The notes under the pieces are model-generated. The model worked only from the letters and a program-made list of their open reading frames with translations, was not told the DNA's origin and searched no databases. Positions 12,401-23,625 of a stretch of DNA of 64,000 nucleotides are shown here, piece by piece (positions within the stretch are counted from its first letter, which is position 1; every line of letters begins with the position of its first letter). The DNA is from Obelidium mucronatum. Its lineage: Eukaryota; Chytridiomycota; Chytridiomycetes; Chytridiales; Chytriomycetaceae. Location: the NCBI GenBank assembly GCA_025765595.1, contig JAIVFH010000085.1:88286-152285 (forward strand), given 5' to 3'. The position numbers were made by a program, and so were the translations under genes.

Positions 12401-13156
12401 GACTTGAGTCGGCGTTTGGGTGAAGAGTTTCGGGCCAGAGTGGAAATGGAGCGAGTCAAAACGCTTGAAGCAGAAGCAGGAAGAGTACGTGCTTTGAAAG
12501 AGCGTGATGAAAGTGAAGTTAAGTGGAAGAGATTAGAGGCTGACTTTGAAAACTTCCGTAAAAAGGTGATGGAAGGGAAGGTCGGTGGACTCGGCATTAG
12601 TCCTGCTGAAGTGGGGGAGGCAGCCGTTGCGGCTATCAAGCGCGAATTATCAAATGTTGTAGCGGCTTCAGCAGCCACAGAGAGAAGAGCAGAAATGCTT
12701 GAAGCATCGAAGAAGCATTACAAGGCACAATGGGTCCGAGCATTAAGAGATTTGGCAAAGACCAAAAAGGCACTACAGAATGAGATTCAAGATCGACTGC
12801 AAAGAAGCCAAAAGGATTTAGATGCGGTTAAGTTGCGAATGTTAGCCAAGGAGGAGATGGGATCCATGGAAAACGAAAGAAGAGTAGTCGATGGCATAAA
12901 ACTTGAGATTGCCGCACTTAAAGCTGCAAATCGGCCTCAAAGCCAAGATGCGGTCCAAACATCTCCAAAGCCCCGTACAGAAACTGGAATGTTAAATCCG
13001 AGCCAAAGGCACAATCTTGATCCTCGAATTACTGCGGAAGTTGAACGACTTGTAAAAGAACGCGACTCTTTGGTTGACACGGGAATCTATAGTCGCGAAG
13101 ACAGATTGATACGGGAATTAGACACTAGAATTGGGAATTTATTGAAAGGGCGTTAG
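9486..13156 (+). CDS. CEP120: CEP120-like centriolar protein (C2 domains plus coiled coil)
   Basis: Exons 9486-9525, 9573-9831, 9884-10258, 10297-13156; 1177 residues (human about 986). The N-terminal C2 domain shows the CEP120 blocks W-D-T-D-L-A-W-E-I and VGYIMLDLR. The second has YSFLGN, PVFPSERISFRIR and LGLTEVPFTG, and a third begins around residue 540 (RFSIDLRSLRG). The last third is a long coiled coil. CEP120 supports centriole elongation and basal-body assembly, so its presence argues for an organism with flagella. The 38-nt third intron is the least certain junction. The acidic, Pro/Ser-rich linkers between C2 domains are longer than in animals. The gene starts 57 bp after the DysF gene on the same strand. 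Confidence 0.88.
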
Positions 13157-13462
13157 ATGGCACAGAACGTTTTAATTGCAAAACTGAACTTCAATAGAAA
13201 TAATTTAAACAGGGCTTCCAGACAATATGATTTAAAACAATGCTCGGTAATGGCCATCCCTGAACCAAGTGAGGCAGGAAACGCCTCCTGCGGTGCAGAG
13301 TTCTCCATCACGCCAGGGAGGGGGAGTTGCACCCCCATCGAGCATCCCAGCGTCCCAAGGTTGCAACTCACAATCCTTACAGTCAAAGCTCATAATCTAG
13401 CGTAAATAAATACTGTATAAGACGGAATTCATAAGGTATAAGAAGCCAAAAACATAAGACAT
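13157..13462. other. flank between CEP120 and tandem array
   Basis: No plus-strand gene is evident. On the minus strand, 13397-13256 contains a Cys/Gly/Trp-rich frame of about 44 codons ending in TAA and preceded by an AG. It could be the last exon of a minus-strand gene running through the repeat array, but I could not connect it to a defined upstream exon. Confidence 0.3.
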
Positions 13463-16400
13463 ACCCGGGACCTCGCCCAGCACAGCGAAGGCACCCAGCC
13501 ACGCTCCATCAGCTTGCACCACAATGAGTATTGAAAACCGCGTGAGGACCAGTAGGAGAACGAATTCCCCTTTTAACTGCTTCCCTCCTCAACCCCCGAA
13601 ACAGCCTGGAAACTCATCATTGCAGCGAAAGCCTCTTGAGCCGCAAAATCTGTGTATTCTGTTGAAAATTAAGAAATCACTTTAGGAGGCAAAGTCTCGA
13701 CTAATCGCAAAAAGTAAGCTTTACCTGGGAAATACAGCAGAAAAATGACCACCATCTGCACCAGCACCACAATGAGTTTTGAAAACCGCGTGAGGACTAG
13801 TAGGAGAACGAATTCCCCTTTTAACTGCTTCCCTCCTCAACCCCCGAAACAGCCTGGAAACTCATCATTGCAGCACTGGGCAAACCGTGGCGTTTTAGGG
13901 CTAAGTCCTTCTTGTCTATATTATTTTTTTTCGAAAAAACTCGGTATATATAAAGAATTAGTGTTTGAAAAGAAACAAAAGGAAAGAGAGCCTTACCTGG
14001 GGACCTCGCCCAGCACAGCAAAGGCACCCAGCCACGCTCCATCAGCTTGCACCACAATGAGTATTGAAAACCGCGTGAGGACCAGTAGGAGAACGAATTC
14101 CCCTTTTAACTGCTTCCCTCCTCAACCCCCGAAATCAGCCTGGAAACTCATCATTGCAGCGAAAGCCTCTTGAGCCTGCGAAATCTGTGTATTCTGTTGA
14201 AAATAAAGAAATTGCTTTAGGAGGCAAAGTCTCGACTAATCGAAAACAGTAAGCGTTACCTGGGGAAATACAGCAGAAAAATGACCACCATCTGGCCAGC
14301 ACCACAATGAGTTTTGAAAACCGCGTGAGGACTAGTAGGAGAACGAATTCCCCTTTTAACTGCTTCCCTCCTCAACCCCCGAAACAGCCTGGAAACTCAT
14401 CATTGCAGCACTGGGCAAACCGTGGGGTTTTAGGGCTAAGTCCTTCTTGTCTATATTATTTTTTTTCGAAAAAACTCGGTATATATAAAGAATTAGTGTT
14501 TGAAAAGAAACAAAAGGAAAGAGAGCCTTACCTGGGGACCTCGCCCAGCACAGCAAAGGCACCCAGCCACGCTCCATCAGCTTGCACCACAATGAGTATT
14601 GAAAACCGCGTGAGGACCAGTAGGAGAACGAATTCCCCTTTTAACTGCTTCCCTCCTCAACCCCCGAAACAGCCTGGAAACTCATCATTGCAGCGAAAGC
14701 CTCTTGAGCCGCGAAATCTGTGTATTCTGTTGACAATAAAGAAATCACTTTAGGAGGCAAAGTCTCGACTAATCGCAAAAAGTAAGCTTTACCTGGGAAA
14801 TACAGCAGAAAAATGACCACCATCTGCACCAGCACCACAATGAGTATTGAAAACCGCGTGAGGACTAGTAGGAGAACGAATTCCCCTTTTAACTGCTTCC
14901 CTCCTCAACCCCCGAAACAGCCTGGAAACTCATCATTGCAGCACTGGGCAAACCGTGGCGTTTTAGGGCTAAGTCCTTCTTGTCTATATTATTTTTTTTC
15001 GAAAAAACTCGGTATATATAAAGAATTAGTGTTTGAAAAGAAACAAAAGGAAAGAGAGCCTTACCTGGGGACCTCGCCCAGCACAGCAAAGGCACCCAGC
15101 CACGCTCCATCAGCTTGCACCACAATGAGTATTGAAAACCGCGTGAGGACCAGTAGGAGAACGAATTCCCCTTTTAACTGCTTCCCTCCTCAACCCCCGA
15201 AACAGCCTGGAAACTCATCATTGCAGCGAAAGCCTCTTGAGCCGCGAAATCTGTGTATTCTGTTGAAAATAAAGAAATTGCTTTAGGAGGCAAAGTCTCG
15301 ACTAATCGAAAACAGTAAGCGTTACCTGGGGAAATACAGCAGAAAAATGACCACCATCTGGCCAGCACCACAATGAGTTTTGAAAACCGCGTGAGGACTA
15401 GTAGGAGAACGAATTCCCCTTTTAACTGCTTCCCTCCTCAACCCCCGAAACAGCCTGGAAACTCATCATTGCAGCACTGGGCAAACCGTGGGGTTTTAGG
15501 GCTAAGTCCTTCTTGTCTATATTATTTTTTTTCGAAAAAACTCGGTATATATAAAGAATTAGTGTTTGAAAAGAAACAAAAGGAAAGAGAGCCTTACCTG
15601 GGGACCTCGCCCAGCACAGCAAAGGCACCCAGCCACGCTCCATCAGCTTGCACCACAATGAGTATTGAAAACCGCGTGAGGACCAGTAGGAGAACGAATT
15701 CCCCTTTTAACTGCTTCCCTCCTCAACCCCCGAAACAGCCTGGAAACTCATCATTGCAGCGAAAGCCTCTTGAGCCGCGAAATCTGTGTATTCTGTTGAC
15801 AATAAAGAAATCACTTTAGGAGGCAAAGTCTCGACTAATCGCAAAAAGTAAGCTTTACCTGGGAAATACAGCAGAAAAATGACCACCATCTGCACCAGCA
15901 CCACAATGAGTATTGAAAACCGCGTGAGGACTAGTAGGAGAACGAATTCCCCTTTTAACTGCTTCCCTCCTCAACCCCCGAAACAGCCTGGAAACTCATC
16001 ATTGCAGCACTGGGCAAACCGTGGCGTTTTAGGGCTAAGTCCTTCTTGTCTATATTATTTTTTTTCGAAAAAACTCGGTATATATAAAGAATTAGTGTTT
16101 GAAAAGAAACAAAAGGAAAGAGAGCCTTACCTGGGGACCTCGCCCAGCACAGCAAAGGCACCCAGCCACGCTCCATCAGCTTGCACCACAATGAGTATTG
16201 AAAACCGCGTGAGGACCAGTAGGAGAACGAATTCCCCTTTTAACTGCTTCCCTCCTCAACCCCCGAAACAGCCTGGAAACTCATCATTGCAGCGAAAGCC
16301 TCTTGAGCCGCGAAATCTGTGTATTCTGTTGAAAATAAAGAAATTGCTTTAGGAGGCAAAGTCTCGACTAATCGAAAACAGTAAGCGTTACCTGGGGAAA

Positions 16401-17361
16401 TACAGCAGAAAAATGACCACCATCTGGCCAGCACCACAATGAGTTTTGAAAACCGCGTGAGGACTAGTAGGAGAACGAATTCCCCTTTTAACTGCTTCCC
16501 TCCTCAACCCCCGAAACAGCCTGGAAACTCATCATTGCAGCACTGGGCAAACCGTGGGGTTTTAGGGCTAAGTCCTTCTTGTCTATATTATTTTTTTTCG
16601 AAAAAACTCGGTATATATAAAGAATTAGTGTTTGAAAAGAAACAAAAGGAAAGAGAGCCTTACCTGGGGACCTCGCCCAGCACAGCAAAGGCACCCAGCC
16701 ACGCTCCATCAGCTTGCACCACAATGAGTATTGAAAACCGCGTGAGGACCAGTAGGAGAACGAATTCCCCTTTTAACTGCTTCCCTCCTCAACCCCCGAA
16801 ACAGCCTGGAAACTCATCATTGCAGCGAAAGCCTCTTGAGCCGCGAAATCTGTGTATTCTGTTGACAATAAAGAAATCACTTTAGGAGGCAAAGTCTCGA
16901 CTAATCGCAAAAAGTAAGCTTTACCTGGGAAATACAGCAGAAAAATGACCACCATCTGCACCAGCACCACAATGAGTATTGAAAACCGCGTGAGGACTAG
17001 TAGGAGAACGAATTCCCCTTTTAACTGCTTCCCTCCTCAACCCCCGAAACAGCCTGGAAACTCATCATTGCAGCACTGGGCAAACCGTGGCGTTTTAGGG
17101 CTAAGTCCTTCTTGTCTATATTATTTTTTTTCGAAAAAACTCGGTATATATAAAGAATTAGTGTTTGAAAAGAAACAAAAGGAAAGAGAGCCTTACCTGG
17201 GGACCTCGCCCAGCACAGCAAAGGCACCCAGCCACGCTCCATCAGCTTGCACCACAATGAGTATTGAAAACCGCGTGAGGACCAGTAGGAGAACGAATTC
17301 CCCTTTTAACTGCTTCCCTCCTCAACCCCCGAAACAGCCTGGAAACTCATCATTGCAGCAC
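13463..17361. repeat. 533-bp tandem array arranged as 1066-bp dimers
   Basis: The marker ACCTCGCCCAGCACAGC recurs at 13470, 14003, 14538, 15071, 15604, 16137, 16670 and 17203: eight copies at 533-535 bp. Alternate units share diagnostic variants (CGTGGCG against CGTGGGG; GAGTATTG against GAGTTTTG at the second internal start), so the higher-order unit is a 1066-bp dimer, almost identical between copies. Each monomer contains a sub-repeat of about 110 bp twice (GAGAACGAATTCCCC...). On the minus strand each sub-repeat is followed by a consensus-like CAG|GTAAGG or CAG|GTAACG donor, so the array might be duplicated exons of a minus-strand gene; no continuous frame supports this. Recent amplification by unequal exchange is likely. 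Confidence 0.93.
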
Positions 17362-17823
17362 CAGCCCAGACGGACATGGAAATTGTAAGAGCCGCCAAAT
17401 GCCACGGTCGTGATTTCTATCGTAAATAAATGCTCGGTATAAAAAAGGAGTTAGATTTTGAATTAAACTAATAGAAGGAAGAATTTCACGTACCGAAAGA
17501 GTCCTCCCGCAAATGCAATCATTGAATAATGGAGTTATAATATTTCATCTGATTTGAGACGCTCTGCAGGTAGAAAGAAAAAGAAGGAAACGCAGAAAAT
17601 GTAATGCTACCACAAGTAAGCGATATAGCAGCAAGAAGGTTGATTGTTTCAGCGCGTTTAACTCAAGTTCGGCGTCTCGACGAAGCTGAGGACCTGGAAG
17701 GAAGGAAGAGCGAGCACTTGAAAGATTGCATAATCAAGAAGCATGGCACGTTTATTTGCGTTGAATACCATCATAGAGCCTAATGAGATATTCTGTTAGC
17801 AACAATGAAGTGATATTGAAAAG

Positions 17824-17862
<39 letters not shown>

Positions 17863-18663
17863 CAAACCATGAATAAGAAAAATAAGTTTAAGTTGAAAGT
17901 ACGAACAAATAGAATACTCGCATATTTTGGTACGGCTGTATTCATTGATAGGCATATTTGTGTGAGTGATCGGTGTTATAGCGCGTGAATCCAAAAGAAG
18001 ACACGAAGGTCAACCAGCGCGTTATTATCAAATAAAATATATGGCACCATCAAGAGAACCGTATGTATAGTCCGGGTCGAAAAAGGATAGAGCGAGTCTT
18101 AAGCGAGAAAAAGAAAGTCGCGCTAGTCAGTAGTCGCCTGTGGGGTAATGGTAGAGATGGTTTTAGTTGCGAAGAGACGCGTCTGAAACGGAATTAAGAA
18201 GCATACTAGTGGTGTGCGGTTCGCGATGTGCTTTCGCGATAAAGCTGCTCAGTGAGCAATCACATGCGAGACGAAGGCGTGTTTAGGACTTGGGAGGAAG
18301 CTGGTTGTTTGGGAGAAGGCGGAGGAGGAGGAAGTTTGTTTGTTTTCGAGGTTTTTTTCTGACAAATTTTTTAGACGTTGTTTGGAAGAAAAGAACGTTT
18401 TGGTGCCTGTCGAGTATAAAAAGTACCATGAGATTTAGCTGGCCGGTGGAAAGTAATATTTTCGCTGTGGGCAGTATCAAATTAGTCCAGCGCGACATTG
18501 ACAAGCGTGATTTTGATTTATTTCAAGGTCTTCTCCATCTGTGAAGCTGTGATGAAGGAGGAACACCGGACCAGAATTTTCAAAGTCCCAAAAGTGCAAA
18601 TTCCTCAAAGATTGGAAGTTTTTGCGCCAAGCAGAATCTGAAGCATGCAATAGAATATTGCAT
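17362..18663. other. AT-rich intergenic region with long A-run
   Basis: No gene recognised. It contains an A-tract of about 40 bases at 17823-17861 and purine-rich stretches. A frame at 18290-18544 has no recognised motif and no clear splice connection to the membrane-protein gene that follows. Confidence 0.4.
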
Positions 18664-20057
18664 ATGGTTTCGATTTTTTTAATTTTTTTTTTTTGTGTCA
18701 TGATATCGCCTCTTGTCCTGCTTCCATTGACGCTTTATGCCGGTCCCCTATCACATTCTGCTTATCTGATATACCACTATTGGCTCAATGAATCTGGTAC
18801 CATGAGTGTCTCCGGCGAGTTGTCGAGGCAATTGTCAACGTGGACACATTTCGCCACATTGCAAGGCGACTGCATGTACACCACGGCATCAACAATATTC
18901 TACAAAGCTCTGTTTAAAATCTCAAATCACTCTCGACTGTGGATAACCATGCCTTCAGCTCAACAGGAACGGGAATCAGCATGTGACTTATTGGGGAAAC
19001 TGACGATCTCTATCGGGTGGAATAACAACATTGCAGTATCGATATCATCAGAAACTTTTATTCTATGGATGGTGATTCTGAATAGTCTTGTGGTGTTCTT
19101 TCTGGGCCAATCGCTGCAAAACACATCATCTGTTTACTTGAAGCCAAGAAGAAGAAGAAGCAGGCCAGGAGATGTAATATTTGTGGTCTTTTCAGTTGCG
19201 TTCTCTGCCTTTTGGATGGCGGGGGTACATAATACTATTGTGGTTTGGGGTCATTTCTTGTGTCTTGCCCTTGTGAGTCAAACGCAGCGCCAACCAGATG
19301 TCCGGGACTCATCAACTTATTCTCATCTCATGTTTTTGTTTTCCAAATAGTCGCCGTTTTATTCTTTAGCTATGCTTCTGAAGCTTCTGTCACCAAGAAA
19401 CCAAACAACCAAAATTACATCACATCGCATGAGATTGAAACCACCAGGAAATTCAACTCCATCAAACAGATCCTCACCAATTCGGAACATCAATATGCCA
19501 GCAACTTACTCTCCCTCGTCCAATAATGGGAACGAGTTGCCTGTGTTTGGAAAACCAACACTTCTGAGCGGCGAGAGTTCCTTGTCAATATCGGCATCAC
19601 GAAAACGTGGAGGATTTAATGTACACACAATAGAGAGCGATGATGATGAAGACAACAATGAACTTCGATTTGGAGGCAACAATCATAAATCAGTACCAAG
19701 AGAGAAGGAAGTTTTGGACAAGGAATTGATTGACGGATTCGCAGCAATTCCAACAAATAGCAGACCTGTAACTAAAGGAATTGGGCAGAAAACTGGGTGG
19801 ACTACTTCAGGTGTTTTCGAGAAGGGAAAGTCAAATTGGGTGTCTGGAGGATCATCGACGTTGAAGTTGGACCCACCTCGATTCTTTGCACCAACGGTTT
19901 GTACGAGGGGCTGATTGCACTTTATTTGTTACTTACTTTTCATCGCCATCACCACCAGGAGATGACGGGGTTGGAGGAGCTGTTCCTCAAGAAGGTGGAG
20001 ATACGAGACGAAGAGCCCGAGCCCCAGCGACGCAGCTTCTTGTCGTTCCTGTTCTAG
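18664..20057 (+). CDS. multi-pass membrane protein with acidic cytoplasmic tail
   Basis: Exons 18664-19272, 19351-19896 and 19959-20057 join in phase 0 to give 417 residues. The start ATG at 18664 opens directly into a hydrophobic segment (MVSIFLIFFFCVMI). Two or three more hydrophobic stretches follow at about residues 128-150 and 175-200. The tail is Ser/Asn-rich with an acidic SDDDEDN cluster and ends in a short TGLEELF motif and a basic QRRSFLSFLF terminus. The arrangement recalls fungal nuclear-pore membrane proteins such as Pom34, but the similarity is weak and I do not assign a function. It ends about 130 bp upstream of the kinase gene. Confidence 0.65.
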
Positions 20058-20189
20058 AATGTAGACCATGTGACGCGGTGTGCGTAGTGTGAATAAGAGA
20101 TACCAAATTGGATTTTGGGCACTGTAAGGGACAATTTTCCCGTTTCGCTTCTTCGTTCTCGAAACCGCAACCGCAACGCCGGCCGCCCA

Positions 20190-23100
20190 ATGAGCAGCCT
20201 CGCCCTTCTTCTGTCGTCGTCGACGGCGGCGCCGGACTTTGACGCCCCGTTTGCGCCGCACGCGCACTCGTCGCACGCGCACTCTTCGCACGCGCACCAC
20301 GCGCACCTGCCGCTGCCGTCGCCGCCGTCGTCGTCGTCCGCTTCGACTGCGACTGCGGCGGCGCCCGCTTCGAACCCCGGCGGCGGCGGCGGCGGCGGCG
20401 CGCCGAAGGCGGCGGGCGAGCCCAAGTACCCGTCGCCGCCGCAGAACCCGCTGCGCCCCGCCTGCGCCGCCAGCGCCAGCGCCGCCGCGATCCCGGCGAT
20501 CCCGGCGAGGCTCAACCCGCTGAACAGCGGCGCCGCGGGGCCGTACCGCTTCTCGCCGCTTCAGCAACAACTCCAAGGACACTATCAGCCACAGTCTCTG
20601 ATGCTGCCCCCGCCCGTCTCTTCGCAAGGGGGCGCGGGTCCTCAGTCGCCTCTGATTGCCGTCATGTCTGGAAACTCACACACAATATCCGCCCTTGCAG
20701 CTCCATCTTCGTCCTGGTCAACACCAGACCACCTGATACTATCTCCTTTCCTTGGGTGTGTACTGTTTTTTACTTTGCGTTGGTTGGAGCTGGCTGGATT
20801 GAAAGGGTGGCTTGAAGCAGATGTGTTGTCAAAACGTGTTCCCAATTAGAACCCAATATGTGATGGATCCTTGTTTCCCCAAACACTCTTTTACTGAATA
20901 CTTGTGTTACTAGGTCGAATCGATCATCAGTCAACAATGCTAACGGCACTTTCAATGATTTTGTCCAACCGGCACCCATTCCGTCACGGATTGCAACTAG
21001 ATCTCAAACAAAGAAACGATTATTGGAATTATTGGATGAACAAGCTGAATCATATTCGTCAGGAAGAACGGAAAACTTTGGTCAATATAATCAGTCGGCC
21101 CAGTCTCTGCAACAATCACTACGATCCACACCATCAAACAGACAGTCACATCCGCAACAACAACCCACGCCTTCATCGCATCAACGCTCTAAATATATGG
21201 TTCCGCCTCGGATTTCAACAAATTATATTCAACCTGGGTCATTACTACCGTTACCACAGAATTCAAATGAGTCTCCGTACACGACACAGCCTCAAGGATA
21301 CCCATACCGTCAAGATCTTCAATACCCCCAATACCAATATCAACAATCGATGGTGTCACCCCAAATTCCTCAATCTCCATATATTCAGTCGCCATCCGCG
21401 ATGGGAATGATGGCCAACACATTCAATAATAATTCGGCACTGTCAATGGCCGCAAGTCCAACCTTACATGCTGCATATGTTCTCACTTACCCACCACAGT
21501 CATCGTTACTACCGCCGCCAACGCCTTCACTTCAACCCTTCTATTCACAAGCACCCACCTACTATCACCACCAGCCGCCATCATCGTCGTATTATCAACA
21601 GCAGCAGCACTTTGTACCGACGCAAAATCGATTTATTGAGACAATTGATTTGACGCAGGACAGTCCGTCTCCTCTCACTACAAATGTACTGCCTCCAACC
21701 AAAAAGAGGCGAACTGACTATGGATATCCAGCCGTTGCGCCAGCAGCACAGCCCCATCAATATCAGCATCAACTACCCATAATGCATCCAAATTTGAGAG
21801 AAATGATTGCTCAGAATCGATTACCTGCCCCTCATCTTCCCATGCTTCCAGTTTCAGATTTGGTTCCGTTGGCAGATTGTGATGATAAGGATGGACACTA
21901 TATCATTCGGGAAGGCGACGATTTGACTCCTCGATACAAAATCATTCGTTTGTTGGGGCAGGGTACCTTTGGAAAAGTTGTGGAGGCGTTTGATCGGACA
22001 CGGAATGTGAATGTGGCTATCAAAATCATTCGGAGTATTCAAAAGTATCGCGATGCTGCTAAAGTGGAAGTCCGGGTGCTTTCGGCTCTTAAAAAACATG
22101 ATCCCTTGAATCTCAAGTAAGCAGGAAGTCTTAAAATGTTTTATTTTTTCCTTTCTTTTTTAACAATGGATGTTTGTTTTTGTTAAAAGGCGTTGCATAC
22201 ATCTTCTGGCGTTTTTTGAACACCGGAATCACACTTGCATGGTCTTTGAATTGTTGGCTCAATCCATCTTTGACTTTTTGAAGGAGAATTCATTTGCTCC
22301 GTTTCCGGTGCCCCATATTCAGCAGTTTGCAACTCAAATTCTAGAGTCCATCACGTTTATGCATGGATTGCGGTTGATTCACACTGATTTGAAGCCTGGT
22401 AGGACGCAATCTTTTTTTTTTCGCGGCCCCGCTCTTTTCTAATCGCGCGGTTTTTTTAAAAAAATAGAAAACTTGATGCTTGAAAGCAGCGCTTGTCGAA
22501 CACAAGTTGGGAATGCAGCCCGCGAGCTTTTAAGTGCACGGTTGAGGCTGATTGATTTTGGAAGTGCTATCTTTGATGAGGACTACCATAGCTCGGTAGT
22601 AAGCACAAGGCATTACAGAGCACCTGAAATTATCTTGGGTTTGGGATGGACATTTCCTTGTGATATGGTGAGTGGGGGGGCTTTTTTTTTAAAAGAATTT
22701 GACTTTTGACTGACTTAACGTAAAATTGGGAATAAGTGGTCAATTGGGTGTATTCTGGTTGAGTTTTATACTGGGGATGCATTGTTCCAGACACACGACA
22801 AGTGAGTGCCATCTTCCAACCAAATTTTAATCCACCTCGTATTGACATGGATATATCATTTTTTCTATGGTTTCAGTGTTGAGCATTTGGCAATGATGCA
22901 AGCTGTGTTGGGGCCTATTCCGGATTACATGATCCGTAGTATAAGCCCAGACAAACCGGGCGCCAAGTTTTTCAAACCGAATCTTCAAGTGAATTGGCCA
23001 ATCTCTGCTACAACGAAAGCAAGCAAGAAATTTGTCAAGAGCATGAAGTCACTTCAGGTATAGATAAGAGAAGGTGGAATCTTGAAAGCAACTAACTCTT

Positions 23101-23253
23101 TGAAAAAAAAAATAGGAAATCATTCCTCCCAAAGATGAAACTTCAAGACTCTTTTTAGATTTGGTCAAGAGACTGCTTGTGTATGATCCAAAACTTCGAA
23201 TCACAGCAAGAGAAGCTCTTCAGCATCCATTCTTACGGTGTCAAATCCAGTGA
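20190..23253 (+). CDS. KNS1: LAMMER/CLK-type dual-specificity protein kinase
   Basis: Seven exons: 20190-20755, 20914-22116, 22190-22398, 22468-22667, 22737-22801, 22877-23057, 23116-23253; 853 residues with consistent phases. A 570-residue disordered, Gln/Pro-rich N-terminus includes an [14 protein letters not shown]-interaction-like motif next to a PPTKKRR nuclear localisation signal. The kinase domain has [10 protein letters not shown], the VAIK lysine, HTDLKPEN, a DFGSA in place of DFG, and the family signature [12 protein letters not shown] (canonical EHLAMMERILGP). LAMMER kinases phosphorylate SR splicing factors and act in the nucleus. Exon 1 is extremely GC-rich and codes low-complexity His/Ala/Pro/Gly sequence, so the first 130 residues are the least certain. 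Confidence 0.92.
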
Positions 23254-23625
23254 AAAGACGGTTGCGTTGTTATGCACGTGCAACTTTTCGCCCTGTAGGA
23301 GAAAATTCCACCCCTTTAGTCCCTGAATCTATTCATTTTTTTTACATGTTTTGCTACTTAGTTCGCACTAGTGGTCTTTCAGACGACCCATATATTTTCT
23401 TCTACTGTGTCCTTGTTTGTTTTTCTTCTCCATTTTTTTACTAGTCTTGTTCTTCATGTATCTTATACGAAATAAACCTTTGAGAGGAATATGCACCTTC
23501 ACCAAAAAAAAACATTTGAGTTTTTTTTTTTTTTTTAAAAAAAAAAAAGACAAGGGATTATTTACTCCGCACATTTTTATTTTAAAATCAAAACCCCAAA
23601 ACCCATCTTGGTGTAAAATAGACCT
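23254..23625. other. convergent intergenic region
   Basis: Lies between the 3' ends of the kinase (+) and lectin (-) genes. It holds T-rich and A-rich runs and an AATAAA at 23470-23475 suitable for plus-strand polyadenylation. No gene seen. Confidence 0.5.

Noticed and set aside
13463..17361. CRISPR-like array
   Set aside because: Units are 533 bp and continuous without short repeat/unique spacer alternation, and the genome is eukaryotic.
13745..17388. Repeated ORFs of 142-157 codons in both strands of the tandem array
   Set aside because: They are copies of the same repeat, start and stop at equivalent repeat positions, and show no domain; listed as repeat instead of genes.
17823..17861. 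Long A-run as the tail of a processed retrocopy
   Set aside because: No coding or SINE-like sequence and no target-site duplication could be recognised next to it.
17890..18260. tRNA or snRNA gene
   Set aside because: No cloverleaf with A and B boxes and no Sm-site or stem arrangement could be found by eye.
19929..20627. Arg-rich minus-strand frame opposite the kinase first exon
   Set aside because: It mirrors the GC-rich low-complexity sense exon; Arg-rich antisense frames are expected there and at 36.4 and 38.1 kb.
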